From Sphingomonas pokkalii (GTDB taxonomy: Bacteria > Pseudomonadota > Alphaproteobacteria > Sphingomonadales > Sphingomonadaceae), in contig NZ_QENQ01000001.1 in assembly GCF_003096275.1 (NCBI RefSeq), positions 4,052,009-4,116,008 of the forward strand: 64,000 nt of DNA, given 5' to 3'. Shown piece by piece: positions 1-9,514 of the stretch (position 1 is the stretch's first letter; every line of letters starts with the position of its first letter). Below the pieces are notes generated by a model, which was not told where the DNA came from, made no database searches, and saw nothing but the letters and a program-made list of their open reading frames with translations. Position numbers and translations under genes: made by a program.

Positions 1-726
1 CAGCAGCAACAGCAGCGATTCGATCTGCTCCATGGCTGCATCATAGGCTGGATCGGCGGCGATATAGGCGGAAACATCCGCGTCCCGTCCCGTGCCGGGG
101 CGCAATTCCGGATCCCAGTGCGGATTGCGCAGGAAGCGCATGTCGAGCACCAGGTCGGCGTCGCGCGGCAGTCCGCGGGAAAAGCCGAAAGACGTGATGC
201 TGAAGGTCGTCTTGCCGGTGCCGTCGGTGGAAAAGATCGCCCGGATCGCCTGGGCCAGCGCATTGGCGGTCATGTCCGTCGTATCGATCAGCCGGTTCGA
301 CCAGCGCCGCAGCGGCCCCAAAAGCTCGCGTTCGCGGGCAATGCCGTCCACGGCGGGGCGATCCTGTGCCAGCGGGTGGCGGCGCCGGGTTTCCGAAAAG
401 CGGCGGACCAGTTCGGCACCCGAGCATTCGAGAAACAGCGTGCCGACGTCGTGCCCCTGTTCCTCGCGCAGCTTCTTGATACGCTGGACGATGCTTTCGG
501 GATCGAAGCCGCGGGTCTGGGTGCCGATGCCCAACGCCAGCGGTCGCTGATCGTCGCCGTCCGCGCTCTCGGCGGGTGCCGTATCGAGCAGGCGGTTCAG
601 CAGCAGCAGCGGCAGATTGTCCACCACTTCCCAGCCGAGATCCTCCAGCGTGCGCAGCACCGTCGATTTCCCCGCGCCGGACATGCCGGTGACGAGAAGG
701 ATATGCTTCGGACGACGCGGGTTCAT
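1..726 (-). CDS. rapZ: RapZ, RNase adapter / nucleotide-binding protein (C-terminus cut by window edge)
   Basis: The gene reads leftward and runs off the window, leaving 242 codons; the family is usually about 280-310 residues, so roughly 40-60 C-terminal residues are missing. A Walker A motif GMSGAGKST lies at residues 14-22, directly after a short hydrophobic strand (ILLVT), as in the RapZ/YvcJ family. The visible C-terminal part carries the typical DLVLDMRFLRNPHWD segment. The ATG at 726 is chosen because the P-loop then sits at its normal distance from the N-terminus. In enterobacteria RapZ binds GlmZ sRNA and controls GlmS; in alphaproteobacteria rapZ sits in a chvG-rapZ-PTS cluster and its targets are less clear. 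It lies 49 bp behind chvG and is probably co-transcribed with it. Confidence 0.95.
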   Translation of the reverse strand, partial: MNPRRPKHILLVTGMSGAGKSTVLRTLEDLGWEVVDNLPLLLLNRLLDTAPAESADGDDQRPLALGIGTQTRGFDPESIVQRIKKLREEQGHDVGTLFLECSGAELVRRFSETRRRHPLAQDRPAVDGIARERELLGPLRRWSNRLIDTTDMTANALAQAIRAIFSTDGTGKTTFSITSFGFSRGLPRDADLVLDMRFLRNPHWDPELRPGTGRDADVSAYIAADPAYDAAMEQIESLLLLL

Positions 727-775
727 GCCATTGGATTCCACAGGATGGCGGGCCGGAGGGAACGGGCCGGGCGGT

Positions 776-2329
776 TCATGGTTGCTCCGCCAGTGGCAGG
801 CGGACCACGAAACGCGCGCCGCTCAACCTGTCCTCCCGCGATTCCACCACGATGCTGCCCTGATGGCCTTCGACGATGGTGCGTGCAATGGCAAGGCCCA
901 GGCCGGAATGCTGCCCGAACGCTTCGCTGGACGGCCGAACCGAGTGGAAGCGCCGGAAGATCGCTTCGCGCGCTTCTTCGGGCACGCCGGGGCCCTCATC
1001 CTCGATGCGGATTGCCAATATTCCTTCTTCCTCTTCTTCGGCGGCGATCGCGACCAGACCACCGGGCGGGGAGAAGGACAGGGCGTTCTCGATCAGATTC
1101 TCGAAGACGCGTTCGAGCCGGGTGGGTTCGCCCATCACCAGCATCGATTGCCCGGCCGGACGATCGAAGCGGAGCCGCACCGCTTCGAGAACGCCGCGCT
1201 CCTCGCGTTGCACCACCAGCGCGGCGATCAGGCTCCCCAGATCGAACGGCTCGAACGTGGCGCGGCTGAGCTGCGCATCGAGGCGTGAGGCCTCCGAAAT
1301 ATCGGTAATCAGGCGATCCAGTCGGTGGATATCGTCGCGCACGATATCCAGCAGCCGGGCCTGGAAGGCGGGATCCTTGACGGTGGAAAGACCTTCCACG
1401 GCGGATCGCAGCGACGCCAGTGGGTTCTTCAACTCGTGCGTAACATCGGCGGCGAAGGTTTCGGTGGCATCGATTCGCGCCCGCAGGGCCTGGCTCATGT
1501 CCGAAAGGGCGCGCGCCAGCATCCCGATCTCGTCGCGGCGATCGGGCAGGCGCGGGACCACCACTTCGCGTGCACGCCCCAGCCGGACCCGGATCGCGGC
1601 GAGCGCCAAGCGGCGAAGCGGCCGCACGATCGTCCGCGCCAGAAACAGCGACAGCAGCACCGAAACCAGCGAGACGATGGCAAGCACGACCCCCAGCCGA
1701 TAGCGTTCCAGTCGCACCGTCTGGGTGATGTCGCGCGCGTTGAACGTGGTCATCACCACGCCCAGGCCGGTAATCGGGGCAGCGGCGGTGATCACGGGTG
1801 TTCGATCGGGTGCGCGCCAGACCGATGCTGCCGCGCTGTGGCTTTCGAGCGCCGTGCGGACATCGGGCCAGTCCAATCCGCGATCGCGCACACGTTCCCG
1901 GTATAGCGGCGTGCGATCGGCACCGGCGACGCGATCGATCACCGCGTCCAGGAAGCGCGCGATCGTCTGGCCGACGGGATCCTTGTCCGGATCGCGTAGC
2001 ACGAGGTTGCGCAGGCCCAGTTCGCGGCTGTCGCTCAGCAGCTTGCCGTGCGGATCATAGAGACGGATGCGCGTGCCCATGTCGCGGGCGAGGCTCAGCA
2101 CCAGCAGGTCGCGCCGCTTGTCTGTCGCCGAAGCGAGCGCCTGGGCGATCAGCCGCACCTCGCGGCTGGTCTGCTCGACCCGGCTGTCGACGATCCGGCT
2201 GCGATAGCTGTCGAGATAGAAGAAGCCGCCGCACAGCAGCGCCAGCGCGAAGATGTTGACCGCCAGGATCCGCGGCGTGAGGCTGACCCGGCCCGACCAT
2301 CGCAGCGCCAGGTCGCGCTCGTCATTCAT
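776..2329 (-). CDS. chvG: ChvG-type sensor histidine kinase
   Basis: Membrane sensor kinase of 517 residues when started at the ATG at 2329, which overlaps the end of chvI by 8 bp; an in-frame ATG at 2353 would add eight residues. Order of parts: short cytoplasmic N-terminus, a membrane segment near residues 22-40, a periplasmic stimulus-sensing domain to about 205, a second membrane segment near 212-232, HAMP, HisKA with the phospho-accepting His at about 298 (motif [12 protein letters not shown]), then HATPase with N box ([10 protein letters not shown]), G1 (DEGPGVP) and G2 (SGLGLAIA). In Rhizobiales ChvG/ExoS senses acid or envelope stress and phosphorylates ChvI. The chvI-chvG-rapZ order and divergent pckA are the conserved alphaproteobacterial arrangement. 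Confidence 0.93.
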   Translation of the reverse strand: MNDERDLALRWSGRVSLTPRILAVNIFALALLCGGFFYLDSYRSRIVDSRVEQTSREVRLIAQALASATDKRRDLLVLSLARDMGTRIRLYDPHGKLLSDSRELGLRNLVLRDPDKDPVGQTIARFLDAVIDRVAGADRTPLYRERVRDRGLDWPDVRTALESHSAAASVWRAPDRTPVITAAAPITGLGVVMTTFNARDITQTVRLERYRLGVVLAIVSLVSVLLSLFLARTIVRPLRRLALAAIRVRLGRAREVVVPRLPDRRDEIGMLARALSDMSQALRARIDATETFAADVTHELKNPLASLRSAVEGLSTVKDPAFQARLLDIVRDDIHRLDRLITDISEASRLDAQLSRATFEPFDLGSLIAALVVQREERGVLEAVRLRFDRPAGQSMLVMGEPTRLERVFENLIENALSFSPPGGLVAIAAEEEEEGILAIRIEDEGPGVPEEAREAIFRRFHSVRPSSEAFGQHSGLGLAIARTIVEGHQGSIVVESREDRLSGARFVVRLPLAEQP

Positions 2330-3032
2330 CCGAGAAGCGGTATCCGGCGCCATAGAGCGTCTCGATCGCGTCGAACTCCGGGTCTACCTGCCGGAACTTG
2401 CGGCGGACGCGTTTGATGTGGCTGTCGATCGTGCGGTCGTCGACATAGATGTCGTCCTGATACGCGGCATCCATCAGCTGGTTGCGCGTCTTGACGATGC
2501 CCGGGCGCTGGGCGAGCGTTTCCAGGATCAGGAATTCGGTGACGGTGAGTGTGACGTTGACACCGCCCCAGGTCACCTTGTGGCGGGCCGGGTCCATGTT
2601 GAGGCGACCACGCTCGAGCACTTCGGCGGGTTCGGCCGGGGCCGCGCCTTCCGCCACCGGCTGGGCGGGCTCGGTGCGGCGCAGGATCGCGCGGATTCGG
2701 GCGATCAGCAGGCGCTGCGAAAAGGGTTTGGCGATGTAATCGTCGGCCCCCATCGCGAGGCCGAGCGCTTCGTCCAGCTCGTCATCCTTGCTGGTAAGGA
2801 AGATCACCGGGATCTGGCTCTTCTCGCGCAGGCGGCGGAGCAGTTCCAGCCCGTCCATCTTCGGCATTTTAATATCGAGTACCGCCAGCTCGGGCGGGTT
2901 CTCGATCAACGCCTTCAGCGCGCTTTCGCCGTCCGAATAGACACGAGTGAGAAAGCCCTCGGTCTGGAGCGCGATCGAAACCGAGGTGAGGATGTTACGG
3001 TCGTCGTCGACCAGCGCGATCGTGGCAGTCAT
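2322..3032 (-). CDS. chvI: ChvI-type response regulator (OmpR family)
   Basis: A 236-residue OmpR-family regulator. The open frame extends upstream, but the ATG at 3032 starts the receiver normally ([11 protein letters not shown]) and has an AAGG about 9 nt before it. The receiver has the acidic pair at residues 9-11, phospho-Asp53 in [11 protein letters not shown] and Lys102 in AKPFS; the C-terminal half is a winged-helix DNA-binding domain ([15 protein letters not shown]). Partner of ChvG, with overlapping reading frames. In Rhizobiales ChvI controls acid response, exopolysaccharide and envelope genes and affects pckA expression. Here pckA starts 199 bp away in the opposite direction, so the shared intergenic region is a natural place for ChvI to act (inference). 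Confidence 0.94.
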   Translation of the reverse strand: MTATIALVDDDRNILTSVSIALQTEGFLTRVYSDGESALKALIENPPELAVLDIKMPKMDGLELLRRLREKSQIPVIFLTSKDDELDEALGLAMGADDYIAKPFSQRLLIARIRAILRRTEPAQPVAEGAAPAEPAEVLERGRLNMDPARHKVTWGGVNVTLTVTEFLILETLAQRPGIVKTRNQLMDAAYQDDIYVDDRTIDSHIKRVRRKFRQVDPEFDAIETLYGAGYRFSDE

Positions 3033-3221
3033 CCGGCGGCCTTGGGGTGACGCAAAATCATCATACCACCCGTTAGACCAAAGTTCCGCCCGCCTCAACA
3101 AGCTGACAACGTTAACCAGGATTGACCGTCCTTCTGTCGCCATGCCACGAGCGATTGGCAATAAAGTTACGCTTCGGGCAAATCATCCGGTTTGTCATAT
3201 AAATCGTGACATAATAATAAC

Positions 3222-3226
3222 GGAGG
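3222..3226 (+). promoter_or_regulatory. Shine-Dalgarno GGAGG that fixes the pckA start
   Basis: A GGAGG lies 5 nt before the GTG at 3232. It decides that pckA starts at this GTG and not at one of the ATG codons further upstream, which lie opposite the divergent chvI gene. Upstream the DNA is AT-rich, with TATAAA at 3198-3203 as a possible -10, but I see no convincing -35. Confidence 0.75.
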
Positions 3227-3231
3227 CTTGG

Positions 3232-4839
3232 GTGAAGAACTGTCAATCGCGCTATGGTCTTGGCGAGCAAGGCATTGTTACGTCGGCAGCGTTGCATTGG
3301 AACCTGATTACCGCCCCTTTGGTCGAACATGCGATCCGTCGCGGGGAGGGGTGCTTGGCTGCCGACGGGCCGCTGGTCGTTGCTACCGGCAAGCATACCG
3401 GTCGGTCGGCTAAGGACAAGTTCATCGTCCGCGATGCTGAGACGGAGACCAGCGTATGGTGGAGCAAGACCAACCAGGCGATGACGCCGCAGCATTTCGC
3501 CGCGCTGAAGGCCGATTTCTTCGCCGAACTGGGCAAGCGCGACGAATTGTTCGTGGCCGATCTCTATGGTGGCTCGCAGCCTGAGCACCGCGTGCAGGTG
3601 CGCGTGATCAATGAACTCGCCTGGCATAATCTGTTCATCCGCACGCTGCTGGTGCGGCCGGAGACCGAGGCGCTGGCGGACTTCGTGCCAGAATACACGA
3701 TCATCGATCTGCCCAGCTTCCGCGCCGATCCCGCCCGCCACGGCACGCGCGGCGAAACGGTGATCGCGGTGAATTTCACCGACAAGCTGATCCTGATCGG
3801 CGGCACCGCCTATGCCGGCGAGATGAAGAAGAGCGTGTTCGGCCTGCTCAACTATCTGCTGCCGCAGGACGGCATCATGCCGATGCACTGCTCGGCCAAT
3901 ATCGGCCCCGAGGGTGATACGGCGATCTTCTTCGGCCTGTCCGGCACCGGCAAGACGACGCTGTCGGCCGATGCCAGCCGCACCCTGATTGGCGACGACG
4001 AACATGGCTGGTCGGATACGGCGGTCTTCAACTTCGAAGGCGGGTGCTACGCCAAGATGATCCGCCTGTCGGCCGAAGCCGAGCCGGAGATTTTCGCGAC
4101 CACCAAGCGCTTCGGCACGGTGCTGGAAAATGTCGTGATGGACCCGGTTACGCGCAGGCTCGATCTCGACGACGCCAGCCTCGCGGAGAACAGCCGCGGC
4201 TCCTATCCGATCGATTTCATCCCCAACGCCTCCGCCGACAATCTCGGCCCGGTGCCGAAGAACATGATCTTCCTGACGGCGGACGCCTATGGCGTGCTGC
4301 CGCCGATCGCGCGGCTGACGCCGGAACAGGCGATGTACCACTTCCTGTCGGGCTACACCGCGCGGGTGGCGGGGACGGAGATCGGCGTGACCGAGCCAGA
4401 GGCGACCTTCTCCACCTGCTTTGGCGCCCCGTTCATGCCGCGCCACCCCTCGGTCTATGGCAACCTGCTCAAAAGGCGGATCGCGGAGGGCAATGTCGCC
4501 TGCTGGCTGGTCAACACCGGTTGGACCGGCGGCAAGTATGGCATCGGCCACCGGATGCCGATCAAGGCGACCCGCGCGCTGCTCAACGCCGCGCTCGATG
4601 GCAGCCTGAACCAGGCCGAATTCCGCGTCGACCCCTATTTCGGCTTCGAAGTGCCGGTGGCGGTGCCGGGCGTGGACTCGAAGATCCTCGATCCGCGCGA
4701 GACCTGGCCGGACAAGGGGGATTATGATGCGGTGGCGGAGAAGCTGGTTGACCAGTTCGTTGAGAACTTCGCCCAGTTCGAAGACCATGTCGAAGAAGGC
4801 GTCCGCGCCGCCGCGCCGGCGGCAAGGGCCCTTGTTTGA
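3232..4839 (+). CDS. pckA: Phosphoenolpyruvate carboxykinase (ATP)
   Basis: Gluconeogenic enzyme that converts oxaloacetate plus ATP to phosphoenolpyruvate, CO2 and ADP; cytoplasmic. The product is 535 residues, the normal size for the ATP-type enzyme. Diagnostic motifs: substrate loop [26 protein letters not shown]-loop at about residues 235-245, the metal-binding DDEHGW, and [12 protein letters not shown] near the C-terminus. Start is a GTG with a strong Shine-Dalgarno; the longer open frame upstream is not used because it runs opposite chvI. It is divergent from chvI-chvG, an arrangement kept in Rhizobiales where ChvI influences pckA. The stop codon overlaps the start of the next small gene. 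Confidence 0.97.
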   Translation: MKNCQSRYGLGEQGIVTSAALHWNLITAPLVEHAIRRGEGCLAADGPLVVATGKHTGRSAKDKFIVRDAETETSVWWSKTNQAMTPQHFAALKADFFAELGKRDELFVADLYGGSQPEHRVQVRVINELAWHNLFIRTLLVRPETEALADFVPEYTIIDLPSFRADPARHGTRGETVIAVNFTDKLILIGGTAYAGEMKKSVFGLLNYLLPQDGIMPMHCSANIGPEGDTAIFFGLSGTGKTTLSADASRTLIGDDEHGWSDTAVFNFEGGCYAKMIRLSAEAEPEIFATTKRFGTVLENVVMDPVTRRLDLDDASLAENSRGSYPIDFIPNASADNLGPVPKNMIFLTADAYGVLPPIARLTPEQAMYHFLSGYTARVAGTEIGVTEPEATFSTCFGAPFMPRHPSVYGNLLKRRIAEGNVACWLVNTGWTGGKYGIGHRMPIKATRALLNAALDGSLNQAEFRVDPYFGFEVPVAVPGVDSKILDPRETWPDKGDYDAVAEKLVDQFVENFAQFEDHVEEGVRAAAPAARALV

Positions 4840-5291
4840 GCGGAGCGCCGGAAACATTGCCGCCGCGGCGATTTGCGAGTGCCGCGGCGATCGTCCGTGT
4901 CGGGGAAGGGCTGCTTGCCTGCGACCTTCCTCGTGCGGAATGGACGCATGAGGCCCATCTCGCCGCGTGCCTGTACCTGCTGACGGAGCGGCCGGATATC
5001 GCCATCGATACGGAGATAGGCGGGCTGATCCGCCGCTACAACGAAAGCCTGGGCGGCATCAACGACGATCACCAAGGCTATCACGATACGATCACGCGGG
5101 TGTTTGTCGCCGGCGTGCGCGAGTATCTGGCGCAGGCGGCGGAGGCCGACCTGCTGGCGCGGGTGAACGGCCTGCTCGCTACCCCGATGGGGCAGCGCGA
5201 CTGGCCGCTCCGCTTCTACAGCCGCGATCGGCTGTTCTGCGTGGCGGCGCGGCGCGAATTCCTTGCACCGGACCTCGCGCCGCTGCCGTAG
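4836..5291 (+). CDS. Conserved hypothetical protein with WTHEAHL motif, coupled to pckA
   Basis: A 151-residue soluble protein starting at a TTG whose last two bases are the first two of the pckA TGA stop, so translation is probably coupled; an AAGGG lies about 8 nt before the start. No other good start is visible in frame before the conserved part. It has no signal peptide or membrane segment and looks mainly helical. The segment [15 protein letters not shown] resembles a family of unnamed bacterial proteins with a W-T-H-x-x-H-L signature, in which the two His could bind metal (inference). Function unknown. Its tight link to pckA suggests a metabolic role, but nothing in the sequence proves it. 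Confidence 0.75.
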   Translation: MSGAPETLPPRRFASAAAIVRVGEGLLACDLPRAEWTHEAHLAACLYLLTERPDIAIDTEIGGLIRRYNESLGGINDDHQGYHDTITRVFVAGVREYLAQAAEADLLARVNGLLATPMGQRDWPLRFYSRDRLFCVAARREFLAPDLAPLP

Positions 5292-5300
5292 CGGCGTGCG

Positions 5301-7121
5301 CTATCCCTTCCGCGCGGCGATGTGGCGATCGATGACATGCCCCAGCACCGTCATCGGCACATTGCCGCCCAGCAGCAGCGCATCGTTGAAGGCGCGGAAA
5401 TCGAACCGGTCGCCCAGCGCGGTCTTGGCCTGGGTGCGCAGGCGGTTGATCGCGGTGTGGCCCACCTTGTAGCCGCAGGCCTGGCCCGGCCACGAGCAAT
5501 AGCGGTCGACTTCGCCCTGCACCTCGTCCTCGGACGAGCCGTTCGCCTCGACGAACCAGCGGATCGCCTGCTCGCGGGTCCAGCGCTTGGCGTGCAGCCC
5601 GCTGTCCACCACCAGCCGGCAGGCGCGGAAGCCGAGCGACTGGAGATAGCCCAGCTTCGCCGCCGGGTTCGCCTGATACACGCCCAGTTCGTCCGCCAGC
5701 TGCTCGGCATAAAGCGCCCAGCCTTCGGAATAGGCGTTGAACTGCAGGAGCGAGCGGATCAGCGGCATCCTGAAGGTATATTCCCCCTGCCAGGCATGGC
5801 CGGGGATCGCTTCGTGATAGGCAAGGTCGGGCAGGCTGAACCGCGTCCAGATGCCGGTCGACCGCAGGTTGATCCACAAGCGGCCCGGTACCTTGCCGTC
5901 GATCGTGCCGGGGCCGCCATAGGCGCCCGCCGCGCCTTCTTCCTCCACCGGCGGGATGCGCTTCACCTCGACATTGCCCGGCACCAGCGTGTGGAACGCC
6001 TGCGGCATCCGGCCGCGCATGTCGTCGATGCTGTCCTGCAGGATCTTGATGATCTCGGCGCGGCCGGCATCGGTTTCGGGGAAGGCGAAGCGCGGGTCCG
6101 TGGCCAGGCCGCGCATCCGCGCGCCGACCGAGCCTTGCGTATAGCCGAGCGTCTTCAGGATCGTGTCCATCTCGGCCTGGAGCGCGGCAAGCTGCTCCTT
6201 GCCCATGGCATGGACCTCGTCCGGGGACATCGTCGTGGTGGTGCCGGCGCTCAGCGCCCAGGCATAATAGGCGTCGCCGTCCTTGAACTTCCAGACGCCG
6301 GCGTCCGATGTGGCGCGGGCGCGGTGGCGTTCCAGCTCGGCGATCTGGCGGTCGAGCGCCGGTGCAACCTGGCCGGCCGCGATCTTCGCCGCCCGCGCCG
6401 CATAGTCGCCGGACATCGACGCGGCGCGCTTGGCGAGCGAGGTCACCACGTCCCAGCTGGCCGGATCGCCGCTGCGTGCCAGGCGGATCTGCTTCAGGCA
6501 TTTGTCGAGCAGGAAGTCGGGTGCGATCACGCCCATCGCGCCGGCCTGCTTCAGCCGCACCGTCTCCCCGTCCAGCGCGCCGGCATAGGCCTGGAGCCGA
6601 TCGCAATAGGCATCGGCATCGTCGGTTGTGGCGATCTGGTGATCGCTGTCGAGCATCCGCGGCACGTCGATATAGGCACCGACATTCTGGATCACGACAT
6701 AGGGCGCATTGCGCCAACTGCCGACCGCCACATCGCCATAGCCGAACGACATGCCCTTCAGCCCATTGGCGTACGCCGTCTGGATCACGTCGAGATGGAC
6801 ACGCATTTCCGGGCTGACGGCGTTCACGTCGATCCGGTCGATCTCGGCCAGAGTCGCCTTCAGATGGGCCGCCATTTTCGCCACCCCGGCCGGCGAACGA
6901 TCGCCGAGCCGGTGCTTGAGCGCGGCCCGCCCATCCTTGTCGATGCCAAGGCCGGTGGCCCCTTCCGGGTTGAGCGCGAGCAGCGCTTCGGCGGTGCGAT
7001 CGATCAGCGCCTTGGCCTGTGTTTCGGCGGCGCCTGGCGCTGCCTGGACGGGGAAGGGCAGGGCGCCGGTGGCCAGCATCGCGCTCGAACCAAGCAGCAC
7101 GTCTCGACGGGAATTACGCAT
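5301..7121 (-). CDS. DUF885 family metallopeptidase-like protein with Tat signal
   Basis: A 606-residue protein. The frame opens further upstream, but the ATG at 7121 follows a GAGG and begins a twin-arginine signal (NSRRDVLLGSSAML then a hydrophobic stretch ending in VQA), so export by Tat to the periplasm is likely. The body matches the DUF885 family: a putative zinc-binding HEAIPGH at residues 436-442 followed by EGWALYAEQLADELG, which may supply a further Glu ligand, and VGHTAINRLR near the C-terminus. DUF885 proteins are predicted zinc peptidases with little experimental work. It faces the pckA-linked gene across 9 bp and sits before the NfeD/SPFH pair on the same strand, 22 bp away. Confidence 0.9.
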   Translation of the reverse strand: MRNSRRDVLLGSSAMLATGALPFPVQAAPGAAETQAKALIDRTAEALLALNPEGATGLGIDKDGRAALKHRLGDRSPAGVAKMAAHLKATLAEIDRIDVNAVSPEMRVHLDVIQTAYANGLKGMSFGYGDVAVGSWRNAPYVVIQNVGAYIDVPRMLDSDHQIATTDDADAYCDRLQAYAGALDGETVRLKQAGAMGVIAPDFLLDKCLKQIRLARSGDPASWDVVTSLAKRAASMSGDYAARAAKIAAGQVAPALDRQIAELERHRARATSDAGVWKFKDGDAYYAWALSAGTTTTMSPDEVHAMGKEQLAALQAEMDTILKTLGYTQGSVGARMRGLATDPRFAFPETDAGRAEIIKILQDSIDDMRGRMPQAFHTLVPGNVEVKRIPPVEEEGAAGAYGGPGTIDGKVPGRLWINLRSTGIWTRFSLPDLAYHEAIPGHAWQGEYTFRMPLIRSLLQFNAYSEGWALYAEQLADELGVYQANPAAKLGYLQSLGFRACRLVVDSGLHAKRWTREQAIRWFVEANGSSEDEVQGEVDRYCSWPGQACGYKVGHTAINRLRTQAKTALGDRFDFRAFNDALLLGGNVPMTVLGHVIDRHIAARKG

Positions 7122-7143
7122 CAAATCGACCTCGGACTTTTCT

Positions 7144-7602
7144 TCAGTGATGGGAGAGGGCCGAAAGGGGCTCGACGCGGAGCGTCGTGCCATCGGCGCC
7201 GGTGATCCGAACGCGTGCGCCGGCGGGTGCGCCCGGCCCGCGGGCAGGCCATTCGCCGTCGCCCACGCGCACGCGGCCGGCATCCTCGTCGATCGGTTCG
7301 ACGACGGTGACAACCTGGCCGATCATCCGCGCGAGGCGGTCGTTGAGCAGCGGATCGGTGCTCGCAACCGGAAAATCATGATACCAGCGCTTGCCGATCA
7401 GCACCGCGACGGCGGACCACGCGGCAAAGCCGACGCATTGGCCGGCAAACCCCAGCTCGGGAAAGAGGAGGCCCACCAGCCCGGTCAGCGCGGCGGCGAC
7501 GGCGAAGAACACCATGTACACGCCCGGCAAGGCCAGCTCGACGATCGCGAGCACGACGGCACCGATCAGCCATAGCAGGGCGGGGTGCTGCAGCCATTCC
7601 AC
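7144..7602 (-). CDS. NfeD-like membrane protein (short form)
   Basis: A 152-residue protein with a GTG start 8 bp after the stop of the SPFH gene. Three hydrophobic segments fill the first ~75 residues (LLWLIGAVVLAIVELALPG, then two more), followed by an OB-fold-like C-terminal domain (IGQVVTVVEPIDEDAGRVRV). This is the short NfeD architecture, which almost always pairs with an SPFH/stomatin-like protein and is thought to anchor or scaffold membrane microdomains. The gene order, SPFH then NfeD in one transcript, supports this. The exact cellular role is not known from sequence. Confidence 0.92.
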   Translation of the reverse strand: MEWLQHPALLWLIGAVVLAIVELALPGVYMVFFAVAAALTGLVGLLFPELGFAGQCVGFAAWSAVAVLIGKRWYHDFPVASTDPLLNDRLARMIGQVVTVVEPIDEDAGRVRVGDGEWPARGPGAPAGARVRITGADGTTLRVEPLSALSHH

Positions 7603-7610
7603 CGGGCCGA

Positions 7611-8594
7611 TCAGTCCTGCTGCTCGAATGGCGTGGGCCGGCGGGCCGGCGGCGTGGGCGGAGCGGGGGGCTTGGGCGCGCCGCCGGACAAGGCCTCCTT
7701 CGCGAGTTCGCCGATACCGCCCAGCGTGCCGATCAGTTGCGTCGCCTCGACCGGGAACAGGATCGTCTTCGCATTGGGCGAGGTGGCGAACTTGCCGACT
7801 GCTTCGACATATTTCTGCGCGATGAAGTAGTTGAGCGATTGCGCGCTGCCGGATTCGATCGCGTCGGAGACGAGCCGGGTCGCCTTCGCTTCGGCTTCCG
7901 CCGCCCGCTCGCGCGCTTCCGCGTCGCGGAACGCCGATTCGCGGCGACCTTCGGCTTCCAGGATCCGGGCCTGCTTCTGCCCCTCGGCGCGCAGGATCTC
8001 GGACTGGCGCGTGCCCTCGGCCTCGAGGATGTTGGCGCGCTTCTCGCGTTCGGCCTTCATCTGCCGGCCCATTGCGTTGACGATGTCGGCCGGCGGACGG
8101 ATATCCTTGATCTCGACGCGAGTGATCTTCACGCCCCAGGGCGTCGTGGCGTGATCCACCACCGAGAGCAGCCGGGCGTTGATCTCGTCGCGCTTCGACA
8201 GCGTCTCGTCCAGATCCATCGATCCCATCACGGTGCGCAGGTTCGTCGTCGTCAACTGGAGCAGCGCGACATACAGGTCGGATACTTCATAGGCGGCCTT
8301 GGCGGCATCGAGCACCTGGAAGAACACCACCCCGTCGGTGGAGATCATCGCATTGTCCTTGGTGATGATCTCCTGGCCCGGAATATCGATCACCTGCTCC
8401 ATCATGTTCACCTTGCGGCCGACACGGTAGAGAAAGGCGGGATAGAAGTTGAACCCCGGCGCGGCGACGGTGGTGAAGCGGCCGAAATGCTCGATCGTGT
8501 ACTGATAGCCCTGGGTTACGATCTTCACGCTGGCGATCAGGTAGAGCAGTACCAGCAGGGCCAGCGCCACCACAAAGACGGAAATGACTTCCAT
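7611..8594 (-). CDS. SPFH domain / band 7 protein (paraslipin, QmcA-like)
   Basis: A 327-residue membrane-anchored protein. The ATG at 8594 is preferred over an in-frame TTG seven codons upstream because GGGGAG lies just before it. A single N-terminal membrane segment ([18 protein letters not shown]) is followed by the SPFH domain ([20 protein letters not shown]) and a long Ala/Glu/Arg-rich coiled coil (about 175-245), then a proline-rich tail. Family members oligomerise on the inner face of the cytoplasmic membrane and are linked to membrane quality control and FtsH. It forms an operon with the downstream NfeD gene and diverges from the CitE-like gene across only 51 bp. Confidence 0.93.
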   Translation of the reverse strand: MEVISVFVVALALLVLLYLIASVKIVTQGYQYTIEHFGRFTTVAAPGFNFYPAFLYRVGRKVNMMEQVIDIPGQEIITKDNAMISTDGVVFFQVLDAAKAAYEVSDLYVALLQLTTTNLRTVMGSMDLDETLSKRDEINARLLSVVDHATTPWGVKITRVEIKDIRPPADIVNAMGRQMKAEREKRANILEAEGTRQSEILRAEGQKQARILEAEGRRESAFRDAEARERAAEAEAKATRLVSDAIESGSAQSLNYFIAQKYVEAVGKFATSPNAKTILFPVEATQLIGTLGGIGELAKEALSGGAPKPPAPPTPPARRPTPFEQQD

Positions 8595-8645
8595 GCGTCC
8601 CGACTCCCCTCGCAATCGGGCCTAGTGCTAGCATAGAGAAGGCGC

Positions 8646-9464
8646 ATGACCAGCATCCCTCTCGCGCCGCGCACCGCGCTGTTTCTCCCGGCATCGAACC
8701 CGCGGGCCATCGCCAAGGCGCGAACCCTTGCCGCCGATATGATCATCCTCGACCTGGAGGATGCCGTGAAGCCGGAGGACAAGAATGCCGCGCGGGCTGC
8801 CGCCGTGGAGGCGGTGGCGGCGGGTTTTGGCGAGCGGATCGTCGCGATACGGATCAACGGCATCGATGCCGCGGAGCATGAGGCCGATCTGGCCGCGGCG
8901 GCAGGGTCGACGGCGGCCGTGATCGTGGTGCCGAAGGTGGAGTCCGTCGATGCCGCAAGGCGAATTGCGGAGGCCGTCGGCAAGCCGTTGCTGGCGATGA
9001 TCGAAACGCCGGCCGGCGTATTGGCCGCTGCGCCGATCGCGGCATTGCCGGGGGTTTGCGGGCTGATTGCGGGTACCAACGATCTCAAGGCGAGCCTTGG
9101 CATCCCCGCTGCGGCCGGGCGCGGAGGACTGTCCCTGGCCCTGCAAAGCATTGTGCTGGCGGCCCGGGCTGGGGGTGCCTGGGCGCTGGACGGGGTTTTC
9201 AACGCGCTGGACGATGCCGAAGGGCTTGCGGCCGAATGCCGGGAGGGGCGCGCGCTCGGGTATGACGGCAAGACCCTGATCCATCCCGGCCAACTGGCGA
9301 TCGCCGCCAGCGCTTTCGCACCGGGAGCGGAAGAGATCGCCGATGCGAAAGCGTTGATCGCCGCCGCGCAGGGGGGCGCGGAACGATTCCGGGATCGGAT
9401 GATCGAGGCGATGCACGTGGTGCAGGCGCAGCAGATCCTGGCACGGGCGGGCGCGCAGGAATAA
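8646..9464 (+). CDS. HpcH/HpaI aldolase / citrate lyase beta-subunit-like protein
   Basis: A 272-residue TIM-barrel enzyme of the CitE-like branch. Visible motifs: RTALFLPASNP at the start, DMIILDLEDAVKPEDK (Asp/Glu of the metal site), AAVIVVPKVES, LLAMIETPAGV, and the C-terminal GYDGKTLIHPGQL. CitE-like proteins cleave or form bonds in acyl-CoA thioesters such as malyl-CoA or citramalyl-CoA with Mg2+; the lone gene here, with no citrate lyase alpha or gamma subunits, points to a stand-alone (S)-citramalyl-CoA or malyl-CoA lyase/thioesterase type (inference). Its start has AAGG just upstream. It shares a very short divergent promoter region with the SPFH-NfeD operon. Confidence 0.9.
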   Translation: MTSIPLAPRTALFLPASNPRAIAKARTLAADMIILDLEDAVKPEDKNAARAAAVEAVAAGFGERIVAIRINGIDAAEHEADLAAAAGSTAAVIVVPKVESVDAARRIAEAVGKPLLAMIETPAGVLAAAPIAALPGVCGLIAGTNDLKASLGIPAAAGRGGLSLALQSIVLAARAGGAWALDGVFNALDDAEGLAAECREGRALGYDGKTLIHPGQLAIAASAFAPGAEEIADAKALIAAAQGGAERFRDRMIEAMHVVQAQQILARAGAQE

Positions 9465-9514
9465 TTCGTCGCGATTTCCGCTTCGCGCCTGCATCCCTCC
9501 TCTATGGTAAAGCT

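Noticed and set aside
3192-3220. TTGTCA with a TAATAA 17 bp downstream as the pckA promoter
   Set aside because: It would start transcription downstream of the clear Shine-Dalgarno at 3222-3226, so it cannot serve this start codon.
3112-4857. A 581-codon frame opposite pckA, and a similar 627-codon frame opposite the DUF885 gene
   Set aside because: Both are complements of strongly conserved genes and show no motif or ribosome site.
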